Origin: Clostridium sp. Marseille-Q2269
GTDB lineage: Bacteria; Bacillota; Clostridia; Clostridiales; Clostridiaceae
NCBI RefSeq assembly: GCF_943736985.1
Contig: NZ_CALSFS010000007.1
Span: 62,001 to 126,000, forward strand
DNA length: 64,000 nt
Reading direction: 5' to 3'
Part shown: piece after piece, positions 26,898 through 37,504 of the stretch
Position numbering within the stretch: position 1 is the first letter of the stretch
Layout of the letters: each line of letters begins with the position of its first letter
Notes under the pieces: generated by a model
Database searches by the model: none
Seen by the model: the letters and a program-made list of their open reading frames with translations, nothing else
What the model was told of the DNA's origin: nothing
Translations under genes and position numbers: made by a program

Positions 26898-28040
26898 ATG
26901 AAAATAGAATCATTATTAATACACGGTGGAATAGATGGAGATAAGCATACAGGGTCAGTAAATGTGCCTATTTATCAAACCTCAACTTATAAACAATATA
27001 AATTTGGAGAAAATACAGGATATGAATATTCAAGAACAGGTAATCCCACAAGAGAAGCTTTAGAAAAACTTGTTGCAGAACTTGAAGAAGGATACAAAGG
27101 CTTTGCATTTGCCTCTGGAATGGCTGCAATAACTGCGGTGCTTTCATTATTTAAATCTGGAGATAGTATACTAATTTCAAATAATGTATATGGTGGTACT
27201 TTTAGAGTTCTAGACAAAATATTTAATAATTTTGGTATCAATTATTCTATAGTTGACACTTCTAATCTAGATGAAGTAAAAAATAGTATAAATAAAACTG
27301 TAAAAGCCATATATATAGAAAGTCCTACTAATCCTCTCATGGATATAACCGATATAAAAATAATATCAAAAATAGCTAAAGAACATGGTCTATATACCAT
27401 AGTTGACAATACTTTTATGACTCCTTATCTACAAAAACCAATAACACTTGGAGCAGATATAGTTATTCATAGTGCAACCAAATATCTTGGAGGACATAGT
27501 GATGTACTTTCAGGCATTGTGGTTGTAAATAATGAAGATTTAGCTAAAAGAATTCATTTTGTACAAAATTCTACTGGTGGAGTTTTAGCTCCCTTTGATT
27601 CTTTCCTTTTAATTAGAGGCATAAAAACTCTAGCTGTAAGAATGGATAAGCATAATTTAAATGCAAAAATTATTGCTGAATTTTTAAAAGATAGAAAAGA
27701 AATAGTAAAAGTATATTATCCTGGATTCAATACTCATTCAGGACATGATATTCAGTCAGAACAGGCTAACGGTTATGGAGGAATGATATCTTTTGTTCTT
27801 GAGGATGGTTATGATTATAAAAAATTCTTTGAAAGCCTTAAATTAATAACCTTTGGAGAAAGTTTAGGTGGCGTTGAATCTTTAGCTTGCCATCCAGCAT
27901 CCATGACTCATGGAGCTATACCTTATGAATTAAGACCAAAAGTTGGTATTGTAGATAATTTAATAAGATTGTCTGTAGGTATCGAAAATGCCGAAGATTT
28001 AATAAATGATTTAAAAAATGCATTAAAGGAGAGTGTATAA
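26898..28040 (+). CDS. mccB: Cystathionine gamma-lyase/synthase-type PLP enzyme
   Basis: 380 residues, full length for Cys/Met-metabolism PLP enzymes. Motifs: TGYEYSRTGNPTREALE, FASGMAAITAVL (phosphate binding), VDNTFMTPYLQKP, and the PLP lysine in HSATKYLGGHSDVLSG. In the reverse transsulfuration pathway (MccA/MccB) it would cleave cystathionine to cysteine. The cysteine T-box upstream and luxS/cysK downstream support that role. The ATG follows AAGGAGG. Confidence 0.87.
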   Translation: MKIESLLIHGGIDGDKHTGSVNVPIYQTSTYKQYKFGENTGYEYSRTGNPTREALEKLVAELEEGYKGFAFASGMAAITAVLSLFKSGDSILISNNVYGGTFRVLDKIFNNFGINYSIVDTSNLDEVKNSINKTVKAIYIESPTNPLMDITDIKIISKIAKEHGLYTIVDNTFMTPYLQKPITLGADIVIHSATKYLGGHSDVLSGIVVVNNEDLAKRIHFVQNSTGGVLAPFDSFLLIRGIKTLAVRMDKHNLNAKIIAEFLKDRKEIVKVYYPGFNTHSGHDIQSEQANGYGGMISFVLEDGYDYKKFFESLKLITFGESLGGVESLACHPASMTHGAIPYELRPKVGIVDNLIRLSVGIENAEDLINDLKNALKESV

Positions 28041-28041
28041 A

Positions 28042-28494
28042 ATGGTCAAAGTAGAAAGTTTTTCATTAGATCACACAAAGGTTAAGGCACCTTTCGTAAG
28101 AAAATGTGGAAACCAAAAAGGTGAAAAAGGTGATGCAATTACAAAATTTGATTTAAGATTCTCCCAACCTAACGAAGAAGAAATGCCTACTGGAGCAGTT
28201 CATACCTTAGAACATTTATTAGCTGGATATATGAGAGAAAAAATGGATAATATTATAGATATTTCTCCAATGGGTTGCAGAACAGGATTTTATCTAATAG
28301 CTTGGGGAGATGTTGAAGTTGATACTGTTATCCATGCTTTAAATTACTCATTAAATAAAGTTATAGAAACAGAAAAAGTACCTGCGACTACTGCAATTGA
28401 ATGTGGAAACTATAGAGACCATTCACTTTTTTCTGCAAAAGAATATGCAAAGCATGTTTTAAGTAAAGGTATAAGCAATGAAGTATTTAAATAG
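28042..28494 (+). CDS. luxS: S-ribosylhomocysteine lyase (LuxS)
   Basis: 150 residues from the ATG at 28042, one base after mccB, with AAAGGAGAG before it. The metal site HTLEH is in AVHTLEHLLAGYMRE; the catalytic Cys is in GCRTGFYLI and the third ligand Cys in AIECGNYRDHSL. The enzyme splits S-ribosylhomocysteine to homocysteine and the AI-2 precursor. In this operon it supplies homocysteine for conversion to cystathionine and cysteine. Its end overlaps the start of the next gene by 17 bases. Confidence 0.95.
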   Translation: MVKVESFSLDHTKVKAPFVRKCGNQKGEKGDAITKFDLRFSQPNEEEMPTGAVHTLEHLLAGYMREKMDNIIDISPMGCRTGFYLIAWGDVEVDTVIHALNYSLNKVIETEKVPATTAIECGNYRDHSLFSAKEYAKHVLSKGISNEVFK

Positions 28495-29071
28495 TATTAA
28501 AGATCTTATAGGTAATACACCTATTATAAAACTTAATAATTTAAATATTAAGCCAAGTGTGAACATTTTTGCAAAACTTGAAAATAATAATCCTGGTGGA
28601 AGTGTAAAAGACAGAATTGGAATTTATATGATTAAACAAGCTGAAAAACAGGGTAAGTTAAAAAAAGGGTATACAATAGTTGAGGCCACTGCCGGTAATA
28701 CTGGCATTGGCGTTGCCCTTGCAGCAATAAATAAAGGATATAATATAATATTTGTAGTGCCTGAAAAATTTTCAGTGGAAAAGCAAACATTAATGAGAGC
28801 TTTAGGGGCTACAATAATAAATACCCCTAAAAAACATGGCATGTTAGGTGCTGTTGAAAAAGCTAATGAATTATTACAAACCATAGAAAATTCAATTAGT
28901 CTAAGACAATTTGAAAACAAATCAAATCCCCTATCTCACTACGAAACTACTGGACCAGAAATATATGACGCACTAGATGGGGAACTTAAGAAAATTTTAT
29001 ATACCAACAAAATTTATAAGCGGGAAAGAATTTATTGTGTTCTCTCCCGCTATTTATTTAGTTCATTTTAA
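28478..29071 (+). pseudogene. O-acetylserine sulfhydrylase/cystathionine beta-synthase (cysK/mccA), 3' truncated
   Basis: Residues 1-168 match the N-terminal half of the family: LIGNTPIIKLNNL, the PLP lysine in NPGGSVKDRIGIYMI, ATAGNTGIGVALAA, and HYETTGPEIYDAL. Homology ends at about 28985 and the frame continues into the terminator of the convergent chemoreceptor gene. A normal protein has about 300 residues, so the C-terminal half including the PLP-phosphate-binding GTGGT loop is gone. A deletion between this gene and the chemoreceptor is likely. The operon would then lack its sulfhydrylase/synthase step. Confidence 0.85.
29019..29051 (-). terminator. Terminator of the chemoreceptor gene
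   Basis: AGCGGGA and TCCCGCT form a GC-rich stem with further pairs, seven bases past the chemoreceptor stop, and inside the truncated cysK frame. Confidence 0.65.
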
Positions 29072-31073
29072 ACTTTTTAATTAATTCATTTAATTCTTCT
29101 GAAATATGAACTAACCCTTCACTGGCATTAGCTATATGCTCTGCACTTGCCGCTTGCTCTTCTATGGATGCTGAAGCCTGTTCTGTTCCTGCAGCATTTT
29201 CCTCTGCTATAGCTGATAAATTTTGCATCAAATCCACAAGTTTTTCTTTATTTTCATTAACTCTTTCTGACAATTCATTGACTTTTCTTATTTCACTATT
29301 AGTTATATCTATGGATTCTGCTATTTTTTCAAATTTTTCTTCTGTGTCATTTACACTTTGTGCTTGATATGCGTTTATTTCTTTTACTTCTTCCATTTTA
29401 TTTACTGCATTTTCAGATTCCATTTTTAGCCTATCTATAACCTTTTTTATTTCACCTGTAAAACTATTGGATTGTTCTGCCAGATTTCTAATTTCCTCTG
29501 CAACTACTGCAAATCCTCTCCCATGTTCTCCTGCTCTAGCTGCTTCTATAGCTGCATTTAAAGCCAATAAGTTTGTTTGCTCTGCTATAGATTGAATCAT
29601 TGCACTGGCACTTTCTATTTTCTCAGCACTTTTGTTATTATTTAGTATAATATCATAAATATTTTTTGCTGCTTTGGTACTGTCCTTAGTTTTATTAACA
29701 AGCTCTCCCAATATGACAAATCCCTCTTCTTTTCTATTTTCTATGTTTTTAGCAGCTTGATTTAATTCTTTTATATGTTGTTTATTTTCTTCTAGTAAAT
29801 TTCCCATTTCATCTACACTTACAGTAGAAGTTTCTGTATCCTTTGCCTGATTTTCTGCCCCTGCTGCTATATCTTCTATAGTTTTTGCTACTTCTTGAGA
29901 AGCTGTAGCTGATTGCTGAGATGTTGCTGTTATTTCTTGGGATGATGCAACTATTTGTTGAGCTGAATGATCTGTTTCTGTAACAAAAGCTACAATATTA
30001 TTTCTCATTTTTCTTAAAGCTCTTACCATAACCCCTACTTCATCCTTACGATCCTTATAATTAGAAATCTCCTCATTTTCATATACTAGAAAATCCAAAT
30101 CTGCCATTTTGTTAATTCTATCCGTTACCACCACAATAGGCCTAGTTAAAGTATTACTTACAAAATAAGTAGCCACTATTCCAAGAGCTATAAGTATTAA
30201 AGATACTATAATAATGGTTGTTCTAAGACCATATACTTCACTTAATACTTCTCCCATTTCTCCTCCAAAAACTACAGTCCAATTCGTTCCTTTTATTGGA
30301 GAATAACCAACAACATTCTTTTTTCCTTCATATTTGTAATCTCCATTGCCAACTTTCTTTTCTGATATTATCCTTTCTATTAAAGATGATAAACTCTTAA
30401 AAGATTCATCTTTTTTAGCTTGTTCAATCATATTGCTTTGACTTAAAACAAGTTCTTTCTTTTCATGTCCTACTGTAACACCTTTATCATTTACAACAAT
30501 ACCAAAGCCTGTCTTTCCATATTTAATTTTACTAACAATATCACTTAAAAAAGTTGCTTCTTTTACTCCATAAAAAACCCCCTGAACTTGACCATTTCTT
30601 GTAACAGGAGCTGCAATAACTATTACTGGTTTCCTGGTTACATTACTTACAAGAACATCTGATATGGATGCCTTACCTGCCATAGCCTTTTTATAATACT
30701 CTCTATCTTTAACATTGCTACTATTTTTAGCTTTATCAAAAACAATAGAATTCCCATTCTTATCTACAAAACAATAATTCATATATGCTGCTCTTTTAGC
30801 TTCTTCTTCAAAATATGCCACTTTTGTTTCCCAGGGAATTTTATTATCTATAATCTTATCATCCTGAGACATGGAATTCATATAAAGTATTTCCCCGTCA
30901 ATTTTAGCTTTTATGTAATTAGCTTTTTCAACGGATAGATTTTGTAAATCATTATAATAATCCTTTGTTAAATTTGTAGTAACTCTATTTACTATTATAA
31001 CTCCTAATACTACTGCTAGTACAAATATGAGTGATGCAAATATAGTTATAAGCTTTGTTTTCAATGATTTCAT
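29058..31073 (-). CDS. Methyl-accepting chemotaxis protein with extracellular sensor domain
   Basis: 671 residues. A first membrane helix (about 10-28), an extracellular Cache-type sensor ([20 protein letters not shown] ... [20 protein letters not shown] ... [15 protein letters not shown]), a second helix at about 285-305, a HAMP segment ([20 protein letters not shown]), then a long coiled coil. The signalling hairpin is [20 protein letters not shown] followed by [20 protein letters not shown], the conserved CheA/CheW contact. It would sense a small extracellular ligand, often an amino or organic acid for this domain type. No chemotaxis partners are nearby. Confidence 0.93.
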   Translation of the reverse strand: MKSLKTKLITIFASLIFVLAVVLGVIIVNRVTTNLTKDYYNDLQNLSVEKANYIKAKIDGEILYMNSMSQDDKIIDNKIPWETKVAYFEEEAKRAAYMNYCFVDKNGNSIVFDKAKNSSNVKDREYYKKAMAGKASISDVLVSNVTRKPVIVIAAPVTRNGQVQGVFYGVKEATFLSDIVSKIKYGKTGFGIVVNDKGVTVGHEKKELVLSQSNMIEQAKKDESFKSLSSLIERIISEKKVGNGDYKYEGKKNVVGYSPIKGTNWTVVFGGEMGEVLSEVYGLRTTIIIVSLILIALGIVATYFVSNTLTRPIVVVTDRINKMADLDFLVYENEEISNYKDRKDEVGVMVRALRKMRNNIVAFVTETDHSAQQIVASSQEITATSQQSATASQEVAKTIEDIAAGAENQAKDTETSTVSVDEMGNLLEENKQHIKELNQAAKNIENRKEEGFVILGELVNKTKDSTKAAKNIYDIILNNNKSAEKIESASAMIQSIAEQTNLLALNAAIEAARAGEHGRGFAVVAEEIRNLAEQSNSFTGEIKKVIDRLKMESENAVNKMEEVKEINAYQAQSVNDTEEKFEKIAESIDITNSEIRKVNELSERVNENKEKLVDLMQNLSAIAEENAAGTEQASASIEEQAASAEHIANASEGLVHISEELNELIKKFKMN

Positions 31074-31554
31074 AAAACTTCCTCCCCTATTAAAATATTA
31101 AATATGATTTTGTGCCATGTATATTTCTTCTCCCCATACTTTTTACTAATCTCTGTTATTATATTTATATTATTTTTGTAAAAACTATTTATATTATTGG
31201 ATAAGAAATACATTCATCGGACCTTTTTATATTATTAATAATCTGTGTAATTTGTATTTACATTTCAGATAATATTATAAAAATCATATTAACAAAAAAT
31301 AACATCATTATTAAAGCACAACACACCTATATGCCTTTATAAATATATGATATTCTATATACAAAATAGCATTTAGCATTGTATATTGTTTACATACAAA
31401 TTATCGTACATAAAAAAGAATATATTACTATTGAAATTGAATTATTATTTAAAATATGTAAATGCAAAACTTAAATTCATAAATTACCCATTTATTATTG
31501 GCATATACTATATTATATCAATATATTACCATATATATGGAATTTATTACATAG

Positions 31555-31586
31555 AAAAAGCCTCAGATTTTATCTAAGGCTTTTTT
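31555..31586. terminator. Repeated terminator hairpin, copy 1
   Basis: AAAAAGCCTCAGA pairs with TCTAAGGCTTTTTT. Closely similar hairpins are at 34684-34716 and 40986-41019. Here and at 40986 it lies just past the 3' end of a PD-(D/E)XK transposase-like gene or remnant. The interval 31074-31554 shows no credible gene. Confidence 0.65.
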
Positions 31587-31689
31587 CTAATTAATTATAT
31601 AAGAATAAAAGATCATAAAATTAAAAATAAAAGCATGGAAAATTTAAATAAATCGCCATGCTTTTTACTATATTATTATAAATGAAATT

Positions 31690-31820
31690 AAAATATTGTT
31701 CTAATTCTTCTATAGAATTCAACTGGAATGTATCTATTGCTATTAACTCTATTGTTTCTTTAGGAAGATTTTTTATCTTTTCTAGTTAAAAATTTATCTG
31801 CAAAGGCATATTAACATCTC
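31690..31820 (-). pseudogene. Remnant of a PD-(D/E)XK (Rpn/transposase-like) protein
   Basis: The minus strand reads YAFADKFL, a stop, then KIKNLPKETIELIAIDTFQL and NSIEELEQYF. These are the same pieces as AFANKFLSG and KILPKETIELIAIDIFELNS of the copy at 41055, but the approximately 70 residues between them are deleted. Only the tail survives. Confidence 0.7.
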
Positions 31821-31839
31821 TACTTATATTAAAATATCT

Positions 31840-32997
31840 TTATTTATCTAAAAAATCCTGTGCATACTGTGCATAAAGACTAGCACCTACTTCTAGAGCA
31901 TCCTCATCAACAGTATAATGTGGGTGGTGTTGAGGATATATGGCATCTTTATGTTTATTTCTTACTCCAACTAAAGCTAATACCCCTGGAACTTTTTCCT
32001 GATATTCTGAAAAATCCTCTCCCCCCATAATTTTTTCCACTACTATGGATTTTGCACCAACCTTTTTTAGAGAACCTTCTGCCATCTTTGAATATTCTTC
32101 ATTATTAATTACTGGAGCTGTGCCTGAATTATATTCAACTTCTGCTTCTGCTCTAAATGTAGCTGCAGTATTTTTAGCTACTCTTTCTATAATCTCTGGG
32201 AACTTTTCTTTTATTTCAGGATTAAAACATCTTGTGGTACCAGCCAAAATACTTTCACTGGCTATAACATTAAACCTTGACCCTGAATTAATAGATCCAA
32301 CACTTACAACTGCTGGTTCTAGTGGATCTATTTCTCTACTAACAATACTTTGTAGATTCATAACTATGGCAGAAGAAACTACAACTGCATCTACTCCTTG
32401 ATGTGGAGCTGAACCATGGCCTCCTCTACCAGTTACTTTAATATTAAATATATCCGCAGAAGCCATTAGTGGACCTGGTTGAACACATACGGATCCAACC
32501 TCTATATCACTCCATACATGCATACCAAATACTCCATCTACCCCATCTAATGCTCCCTCTTTTATCATCATTTTTGCACCTTTAGCAACTTCTTCTGCTG
32601 GTTGAAATATCAATCTTACTGTTCCCTTAAGTTCATCTTTCATATCCTTTAAAACCATAGCAGCTCCTAAAAGCATGGATATATGACAATCATGTCCACA
32701 GGCATGCATCAATCCCTGATTTTTTGATTTAAATTCACAATCATTTAGTTCTGTAACAGTTAATGCATCTATGTCCGCCCTTAGGGCTATGGTCTTACCA
32801 GTCTTTGCGCCTTTTATTTCAGCAATAATCCCCGTGTTTGCTACCACTTTATTTTCAATACCTAATTTATCTAATTCCTCTTTAATCATTTTGCATGTAT
32901 TATATTCCTTTAAACTAGCTTCAGGATACTTATGAAACTTTCTTCTTAAATCTATTATATTTTGTTTGTATTTTTTAGTTATTTCTATTGCTGTCAT
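31840..32997 (-). CDS. M20-family amidohydrolase (hippurate/IAA-amino-acid hydrolase type)
   Basis: 385 residues, full length. Metal and catalytic motifs: IALRADIDAL, MHACGHDCHISMLLGAA, FQPAEEVAKGAKMM, the dimerisation-domain motif GRGGHGSAPHQGVD, and IMGGEDFSEY. The family removes acyl groups from N-acyl amino acids or cuts similar amides. It follows a membrane transporter gene 51 bases upstream in one operon, so the transporter may import the acylated substrate or export a product. Confidence 0.9.
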   Translation of the reverse strand: MTAIEITKKYKQNIIDLRRKFHKYPEASLKEYNTCKMIKEELDKLGIENKVVANTGIIAEIKGAKTGKTIALRADIDALTVTELNDCEFKSKNQGLMHACGHDCHISMLLGAAMVLKDMKDELKGTVRLIFQPAEEVAKGAKMMIKEGALDGVDGVFGMHVWSDIEVGSVCVQPGPLMASADIFNIKVTGRGGHGSAPHQGVDAVVVSSAIVMNLQSIVSREIDPLEPAVVSVGSINSGSRFNVIASESILAGTTRCFNPEIKEKFPEIIERVAKNTAATFRAEAEVEYNSGTAPVINNEEYSKMAEGSLKKVGAKSIVVEKIMGGEDFSEYQEKVPGVLALVGVRNKHKDAIYPQHHPHYTVDEDALEVGASLYAQYAQDFLDK

Positions 32998-33048
32998 ATT
33001 ATCCTCCCCTAACTATTTTAATTTATTTATGTTTAAAAAATTTGAATA

Positions 33049-34236
33049 TTACAATAATTTTACAAAGAATCCTGCTATAATTACTGATGCTATTGTAACT
33101 GTAGTAAATCCTGCCACTAGCATTTTAGGAAGCATATCATCAAGTACATATTCTGTTTCTTCCTTTGTTTCACATACAGATTTAATGGCTTCATGTGTTA
33201 ATATATAGTCTGCTGGAAATCCATATAATGCAGTAAGCATACAGGCAAACCCCATTTGTTTTGAAAATCCTAAGGCTTTTGATAGTATTAAAGACATTAT
33301 ATACATACCAATTACACCTAAAACAATGATTCCAAGTAGAGGAACTATTATTTGTTTTAACATAGCTGGTGTAGCCTGTGAAAGATTAGCAAATATAAAT
33401 GCCATAAGTACAGTCATAAGAAATCCAAAAGCATTTGCTTTATTTAAAGCCTTTTCTTCTAAAAATCCTATTTCGCAGGCAATAACCCCTAATATTAAAC
33501 AAACAACAAAATCATTAATATGAATAACAGGTCCAATCTTAGATGCAAGCCAAGCCACAGCACCTAATTTAAGTAAAATCATATATGGTGTTTGCAATTC
33601 TTCTGGTAATGGTGGAATAAGTTTTTTTCTCGGTTCCCCTACTGATAAAGCAGCTTCCTTTTTAGCTAACCTTTCTTTTCCACCATTTTCTTTAAAATTA
33701 CTTAATACTCTTCTTGCTTCTTTTTTAAGACATATAGCTGAAATGGGATATCCCACAAATCCTTGCATAATATACATAGAAGTGGCAAGCACAGCAACTG
33801 CCGTTAATCCTTTATCTGTTGCCGCTTTAGCCATCAATATAGATGCCACAACACCACCTGTTAATGGAGGAGTAGCCGCTACAACATTTTCCCATCCAAA
33901 CAGCAATTTCCCTACAATTAGTGACATTATACATATACTTACTATTCCAGCCAGAGCTATAACCACTGTTTTCCATTGAGATAATAATTCCTTTAAATTC
34001 ATTAATGTACCCATATGAACTAACAATAAATACATAGCAACATATACTATTGGCTTTTCAAAGGATGCTTTAGTAATAATATCCTTTGGCATAATAGTCC
34101 AAAATCCAATTAAGAATAATACCGCCGATACAAAAACCGATGGAACAAATGCTTTTGTTTTTTGTGAAATGATTTCGCCAACTGTTAAAATAAATAATAC
34201 AATAGCAAATGCCCCTATTAACATACTAAAATTCAT
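33049..34236 (-). CDS. Multi-pass membrane transporter paired with the amidohydrolase
   Basis: 395 residues with about ten to eleven hydrophobic helices and a cytoplasmic loop in the middle (KENGGKERLAKKEAALSVGE). Glycine-rich helix ends such as TPPLTGGVVASILMAKA resemble the sodium:glutamate symporter/IT clan. I cannot assign the substrate. It is the first gene of a two-gene operon with the M20 hydrolase and has a consensus sigma-A promoter. Confidence 0.65.
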   Translation of the reverse strand: MNFSMLIGAFAIVLFILTVGEIISQKTKAFVPSVFVSAVLFLIGFWTIMPKDIITKASFEKPIVYVAMYLLLVHMGTLMNLKELLSQWKTVVIALAGIVSICIMSLIVGKLLFGWENVVAATPPLTGGVVASILMAKAATDKGLTAVAVLATSMYIMQGFVGYPISAICLKKEARRVLSNFKENGGKERLAKKEAALSVGEPRKKLIPPLPEELQTPYMILLKLGAVAWLASKIGPVIHINDFVVCLILGVIACEIGFLEEKALNKANAFGFLMTVLMAFIFANLSQATPAMLKQIIVPLLGIIVLGVIGMYIMSLILSKALGFSKQMGFACMLTALYGFPADYILTHEAIKSVCETKEETEYVLDDMLPKMLVAGFTTVTIASVIIAGFFVKLL

Positions 34237-34286
34237 AATAACTCCCCCTTTTTTTATTTTTTCCTATAAATTTTAAAATTTTATCA

Positions 34287-34315
34287 ATTATATCAAAGGA
34301 AATTTATCATGTCAA
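34287..34315 (-). promoter_or_regulatory. Consensus sigma-A promoter of the transporter-amidohydrolase operon
   Basis: Minus strand TTGACA (34315-34310), 17-base spacer, TATAAT (34292-34287): perfect -35 and -10 boxes 51 bases before the transporter ATG. The rest of 34316-34683 shows no gene. Confidence 0.8.
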
Positions 34316-34683
34316 CGTACTAAATTTGTATATAATTTAATATTTATGGAAAAATATTTTTCTATCCAAAGAAATTTGTCGTATTTCCGTCTTTTAAAAT
34401 TATAACCTTCATATTTACCTCTCATTTAATAAATGATCAATATAAAAGATATTGTTTACATAATCACCTATAACATTTACATCCAAAAATTTAATAAATA
34501 TAATCCTTTATATGAAACATTGGATAAGTGCTACTTTTATCCATGTGAATATTTTTTCTGCATATCAAACTAAAATAACGGAAAACTTTCATAAATTTTT
34601 TTTTAATATCATAATAGATAAGTATAGTATTTTCAAGTTTTCACATATTTAACTAATACAATAAGTCAATTTAAACTTAAAAT

Positions 34684-34716
34684 AAAAAAAGCCTTAGATT
34701 TTCTCCAAGACTTTAA
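34684..34716. terminator. Repeated terminator hairpin, copy 2
   Basis: AAAAAAAGCCTTAGA and TCCAAGACTTTAAG form an imperfect stem like those at 31555 and 40986, but with a decayed T-tract. It lies 33 bases from the IS5-family element. Confidence 0.5.
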
Positions 34717-34748
34717 GAATATAATATCTCTAAAGATCAATGTGATTA

Positions 34749-35626
34749 GGGCGTGTCTGAAAACAATATATCAAGAGCTTATTTAGATAAAACAAAAATG
34801 GCAGAAATATAAACAAATGCAAGAAAAGAAGAAGAAAGCTTATCATATCTAGTAGCAATTCTTCTAAAATGCTTCACTTTATTAAAAAAGCATTCAACTA
34901 GATGACGCTCCTTATATATCCACCAATCACAAGGCCAATGATTCTTTGAATTAGATTTTGGTGGAATAGTATATGAGGCCTCCTGTGACGTTATATATTC
35001 TCTAATTTCATTTGTGCCATATGCTTTATCAGCTAAAATATTACTACTTTGTATATCAATGTTTGAAAGGATATCTATTGCTTGTGTACTGTCATGTAAA
35101 TTACCAGATGACAATTGGAAGTATACCGGATTGCCAAGGGCATCCACAACTGCATGAATTTTTGTCGTATGTCCTCCGTGGCTTAATCCAATATGTTGTT
35201 TCGTTTCGTTGTTTACAGCCCCTTTTTAGCACCTGCACTATGTTGGTGGGCTTTAATGCATGTTGAATCGATACTTAAATTTTCATAATCTGCTTCTGAG
35301 GTTAGCTCTTTAAAAATTACTACTAAAGTACCGTCATCACGCCACTTACAAAAACGACTATATACTGTTTTCCATGACCCAAAGCGTTCAGGTAAATCAC
35401 GCCATGCAGCACCGCTTCTTGCAATCCATAGTATGGCATTGAACATAATTCTATTATCTTTGGGTGGTCTTCCTGTTTTTGCAACAGGAAATAAGTTTTT
35501 TATTTGATTCCATTGTTCATCTGATATTTCGTAGCGTTTTTGTGTCATTGTTTTAACCTCATAGTTTTTTATATTATTATAGCTAAAATTTAAGTCTTTT
35601 GCACTAGTTAGTTTTCAGACACACCC
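34749..35626 (-). mobile_element. IS5-family (IS427-type) insertion sequence
   Basis: An 878-base element with terminal inverted repeats GGGCGTGTCTGAAAAC (left) and the complement GTTTTCAGACACACCC (right), one mismatch. Both flanks carry TA, fitting the 2-base TA target duplication of the IS427 group. It encodes one transposase in two overlapping frames. Confidence 0.85.
34779..35548 (-). CDS. IS5-family DDE transposase made by frameshifting
   Basis: Frame 1 (35548-35213) starts MTQKRYEISDEQWNQIKNLF and holds the first Asp in LSIDSTCIKAHQHSAG. At the A5G4 run near 35222 a one-base slip gives AGAKKGAVNNETKQHIGLSH and joins frame 2, which ends at 34779 and holds the second Asp in LADKAYGTNEI and the Glu in RHLVECFFNKVKHFRRIATR. 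Two-frame transposases joined by programmed -1 frameshifting are normal for this IS group. All three catalytic residues are intact, so the element may be active. Confidence 0.85.
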
Positions 35627-35665
35627 TAATAAAATTTTAAAATACCACATTGAGCCATATCATAA

Positions 35666-35998
35666 CTAAAATTTATTCTTTTTTAATAAATACAATTGAA
35701 TACATATAAATACAATACAATAAATACTAACATATCCTATGCCTTGTGCTACTGTACTTGTGGTAAAATATTCTCCCTCTTTATATATCTGAATAATATT
35801 ATATAATGGTGGAAACACCCATGTTATAAAAGATGTAATAGGAAGCTTAATATTGATTGCACCCTTTATCATAGCCATCAATGAAATTATAAAATTTAGT
35901 ACAACAGCTACTTTTCTATCTTTCATAATTCTAGGATGCAAAATAGTTCCTACTGTCCCTCCAAGTAATGCTATAAAAGAATGTAAAATGAAAGCCAT
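35666..35998 (-). CDS. Small four-helix membrane protein, 110 residues
   Basis: Four hydrophobic segments: LHSFIALLGGTVGTIL, VAVVLNFIISLMAMI, SFITWVFPPLYNII and VSIYCIVFICIQLYLL. A basic loop HPRIMKDRK suggests orientation. I do not recognise a family. It is isolated between the IS element and a pseudogene. Confidence 0.5.
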   Translation of the reverse strand: MAFILHSFIALLGGTVGTILHPRIMKDRKVAVVLNFIISLMAMIKGAINIKLPITSFITWVFPPLYNIIQIYKEGEYFTTSTVAQGIGYVSIYCIVFICIQLYLLKKNKF

Positions 35999-36377
35999 AA
36001 CTACATCCCCTATAGTAATACTTCTATTATAAATCTTAAAATTATTAATTATTTCATGCCCATATCAATATACAAATTATTTACCCTGAGTCCATAACAT
36101 AATATACTCCATAAAATCAGAATCTATATTCTTTTGCTCTTTTTCAATTATAAATACACAATGTTTATAAAAATTAACAGCAGGTGTGTTATTACTATTT
36201 TTTATCCCTCTTATCCCCTTAAACTTATTAAATATATTTTTCTTATATGTTGTTAAAACTTAAACTTTTTTTGATCTACATTAATAACTATAAAAATTCA
36301 ATAATTAAATCTATTTTATATTTTTTTAAAGCGTACATTTTTTCAACACACACAAATAACCTATAACTATAAAATCA

Positions 36378-36700
36378 TTACACAACTATATTTTCCAATG
36401 ATTTTTTAATGTTCTTAGTATATGCGCCTCCATGATAGCATACAATTTTATCTATTTCATAATTCAATAACTTCTTTATAGATTTTTTAGCACCTATCAT
36501 ATCCAATGTATATTGAGGATTTGCTATGGTCAATTTATTATCTTCTACCACTAATGTATCCCCAGCAATTAATGTTTTGCTTTCCTTTATGTAAATTGGC
36601 TAATGCTCCCATGTGATCATAATCATGATGAGTTATAATTATCTTTGTTAATTTGATAATATCAATGCCTTTTTCTTTTGCAGCATTTTTATAAGAATCA
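36378..36700 (-). pseudogene. Metallo-beta-lactamase-fold hydrolase remnant
   Basis: One frame reads IIITHHDYDHMGALANLHKG (metal motif HxHxDH-like), then a shift of frame leads to TLIAGDTLVVEDNKLTIANP and KIVCYHGGAYTKNIKKSLEN with stop at 36378. The piece between the two motifs, about 50 residues, and the start are missing. The parts are typical of a small MBL-fold hydrolase. Confidence 0.75.
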
Positions 36701-37080
36701 ATTCATTTATACAAATTCATTGTTGTTATTAATTCGTATATCTTTAGTATCATTGCTTATTTCTACTTAATTTAATAACCTACATTTTTAATTGATTTAA
36801 TTCTTATTATAGTTATACATGTACTAAATATATGATCTATAAATCCACTACACAAAATAATCTCCATATCCTTATATTATATTGGACCTATATGTTTTCT
36901 CAAGTTCATATATGATTCCATATAAAAGTTGTACACAACCTATAAAAAATCAATATAAACTGAGTATAAAATTCAACCATTTGTATTCTCTTTTAGTTAA
37001 CCAATAACTAAGCTTTAACTTAGATGTTTTTCACTATATTCTATAAATTCACATAGTATAAATTATAAAATAATAAAGGT
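36701..37080. other. AT-rich interval without visible gene
   Basis: No start codon with a ribosome site, no hairpin with a T-tract and no recognisable remnant; it includes the leader of the LysM gene. The same holds for 36000-36377. Confidence 0.4.
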
Positions 37081-37425
37081 GTGATGATACTTATGCCAGA
37101 TTCCTATTTTGGTACAACAATTTATACAGTACTTCCAGGGGATACTCTTTATAGAATTGCTTATAATCATACTACTACTGTAGAAAATATAATGAAATTT
37201 AATAACATAGTCAATCCCAATATTATTTATCCATTTCAGCAAATTGTTATACCGTGGTCTCCTCCCGAAACAGTAATATATACCGTTAGACCTGGAGATT
37301 CTCTTTACAGCATTGCAAAAAAATTTGGTACTTCTATTAAAGAGCTAGTTATGTTTAATTACTTAACTCCACCATATGTTATATACCCTAATCAACACCT
37401 AGTTGTAGTACCTTCAATGCTATAA
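37081..37425 (+). CDS. Two-LysM-domain protein
   Basis: 114 residues. Two LysM repeats: TIYTVLPGDTLYRIAYNHTT ... NPNIIYPFQQIVIP (about 13-58) and VIYTVRPGDSLYSIAKKFGT ... PPYVIYPNQHLVVVP (about 66-111). There is no signal peptide or enzyme domain. Short LysM-only proteins of this kind in Clostridium are often spore- or wall-associated and bind N-acetylglucosamine polymers. AAAGGTG precedes the first ATG; the in-frame ATG at 37093 is also possible. Confidence 0.85.
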   Translation: MMILMPDSYFGTTIYTVLPGDTLYRIAYNHTTTVENIMKFNNIVNPNIIYPFQQIVIPWSPPETVIYTVRPGDSLYSIAKKFGTSIKELVMFNYLTPPYVIYPNQHLVVVPSML

Positions 37426-37491
37426 TATAAAACCAGTGATGCTGATATAATAAAACTTTTAGAAAAAGTTTCACTATAGTTTTATATTATA
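37421..37491. repeat. Inverted repeat overlapping the end of the LysM gene
   Basis: TATAATATAAAAC at 37421 pairs with GTTTTATATTATA at 37479-37491, with an inner stem AAACTTTT/AAAAGTTT. It probably ends the LysM transcript. Confidence 0.55.
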
Positions 37492-37504
37492 AAAATTAGC
37501 ATAA

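Noticed and set aside
31386-31577. A 63-residue plus-strand ORF
   Set aside because: No ribosome site, low-complexity Tyr/Ile composition, and it runs into a terminator hairpin; it is chance open AT-rich DNA.
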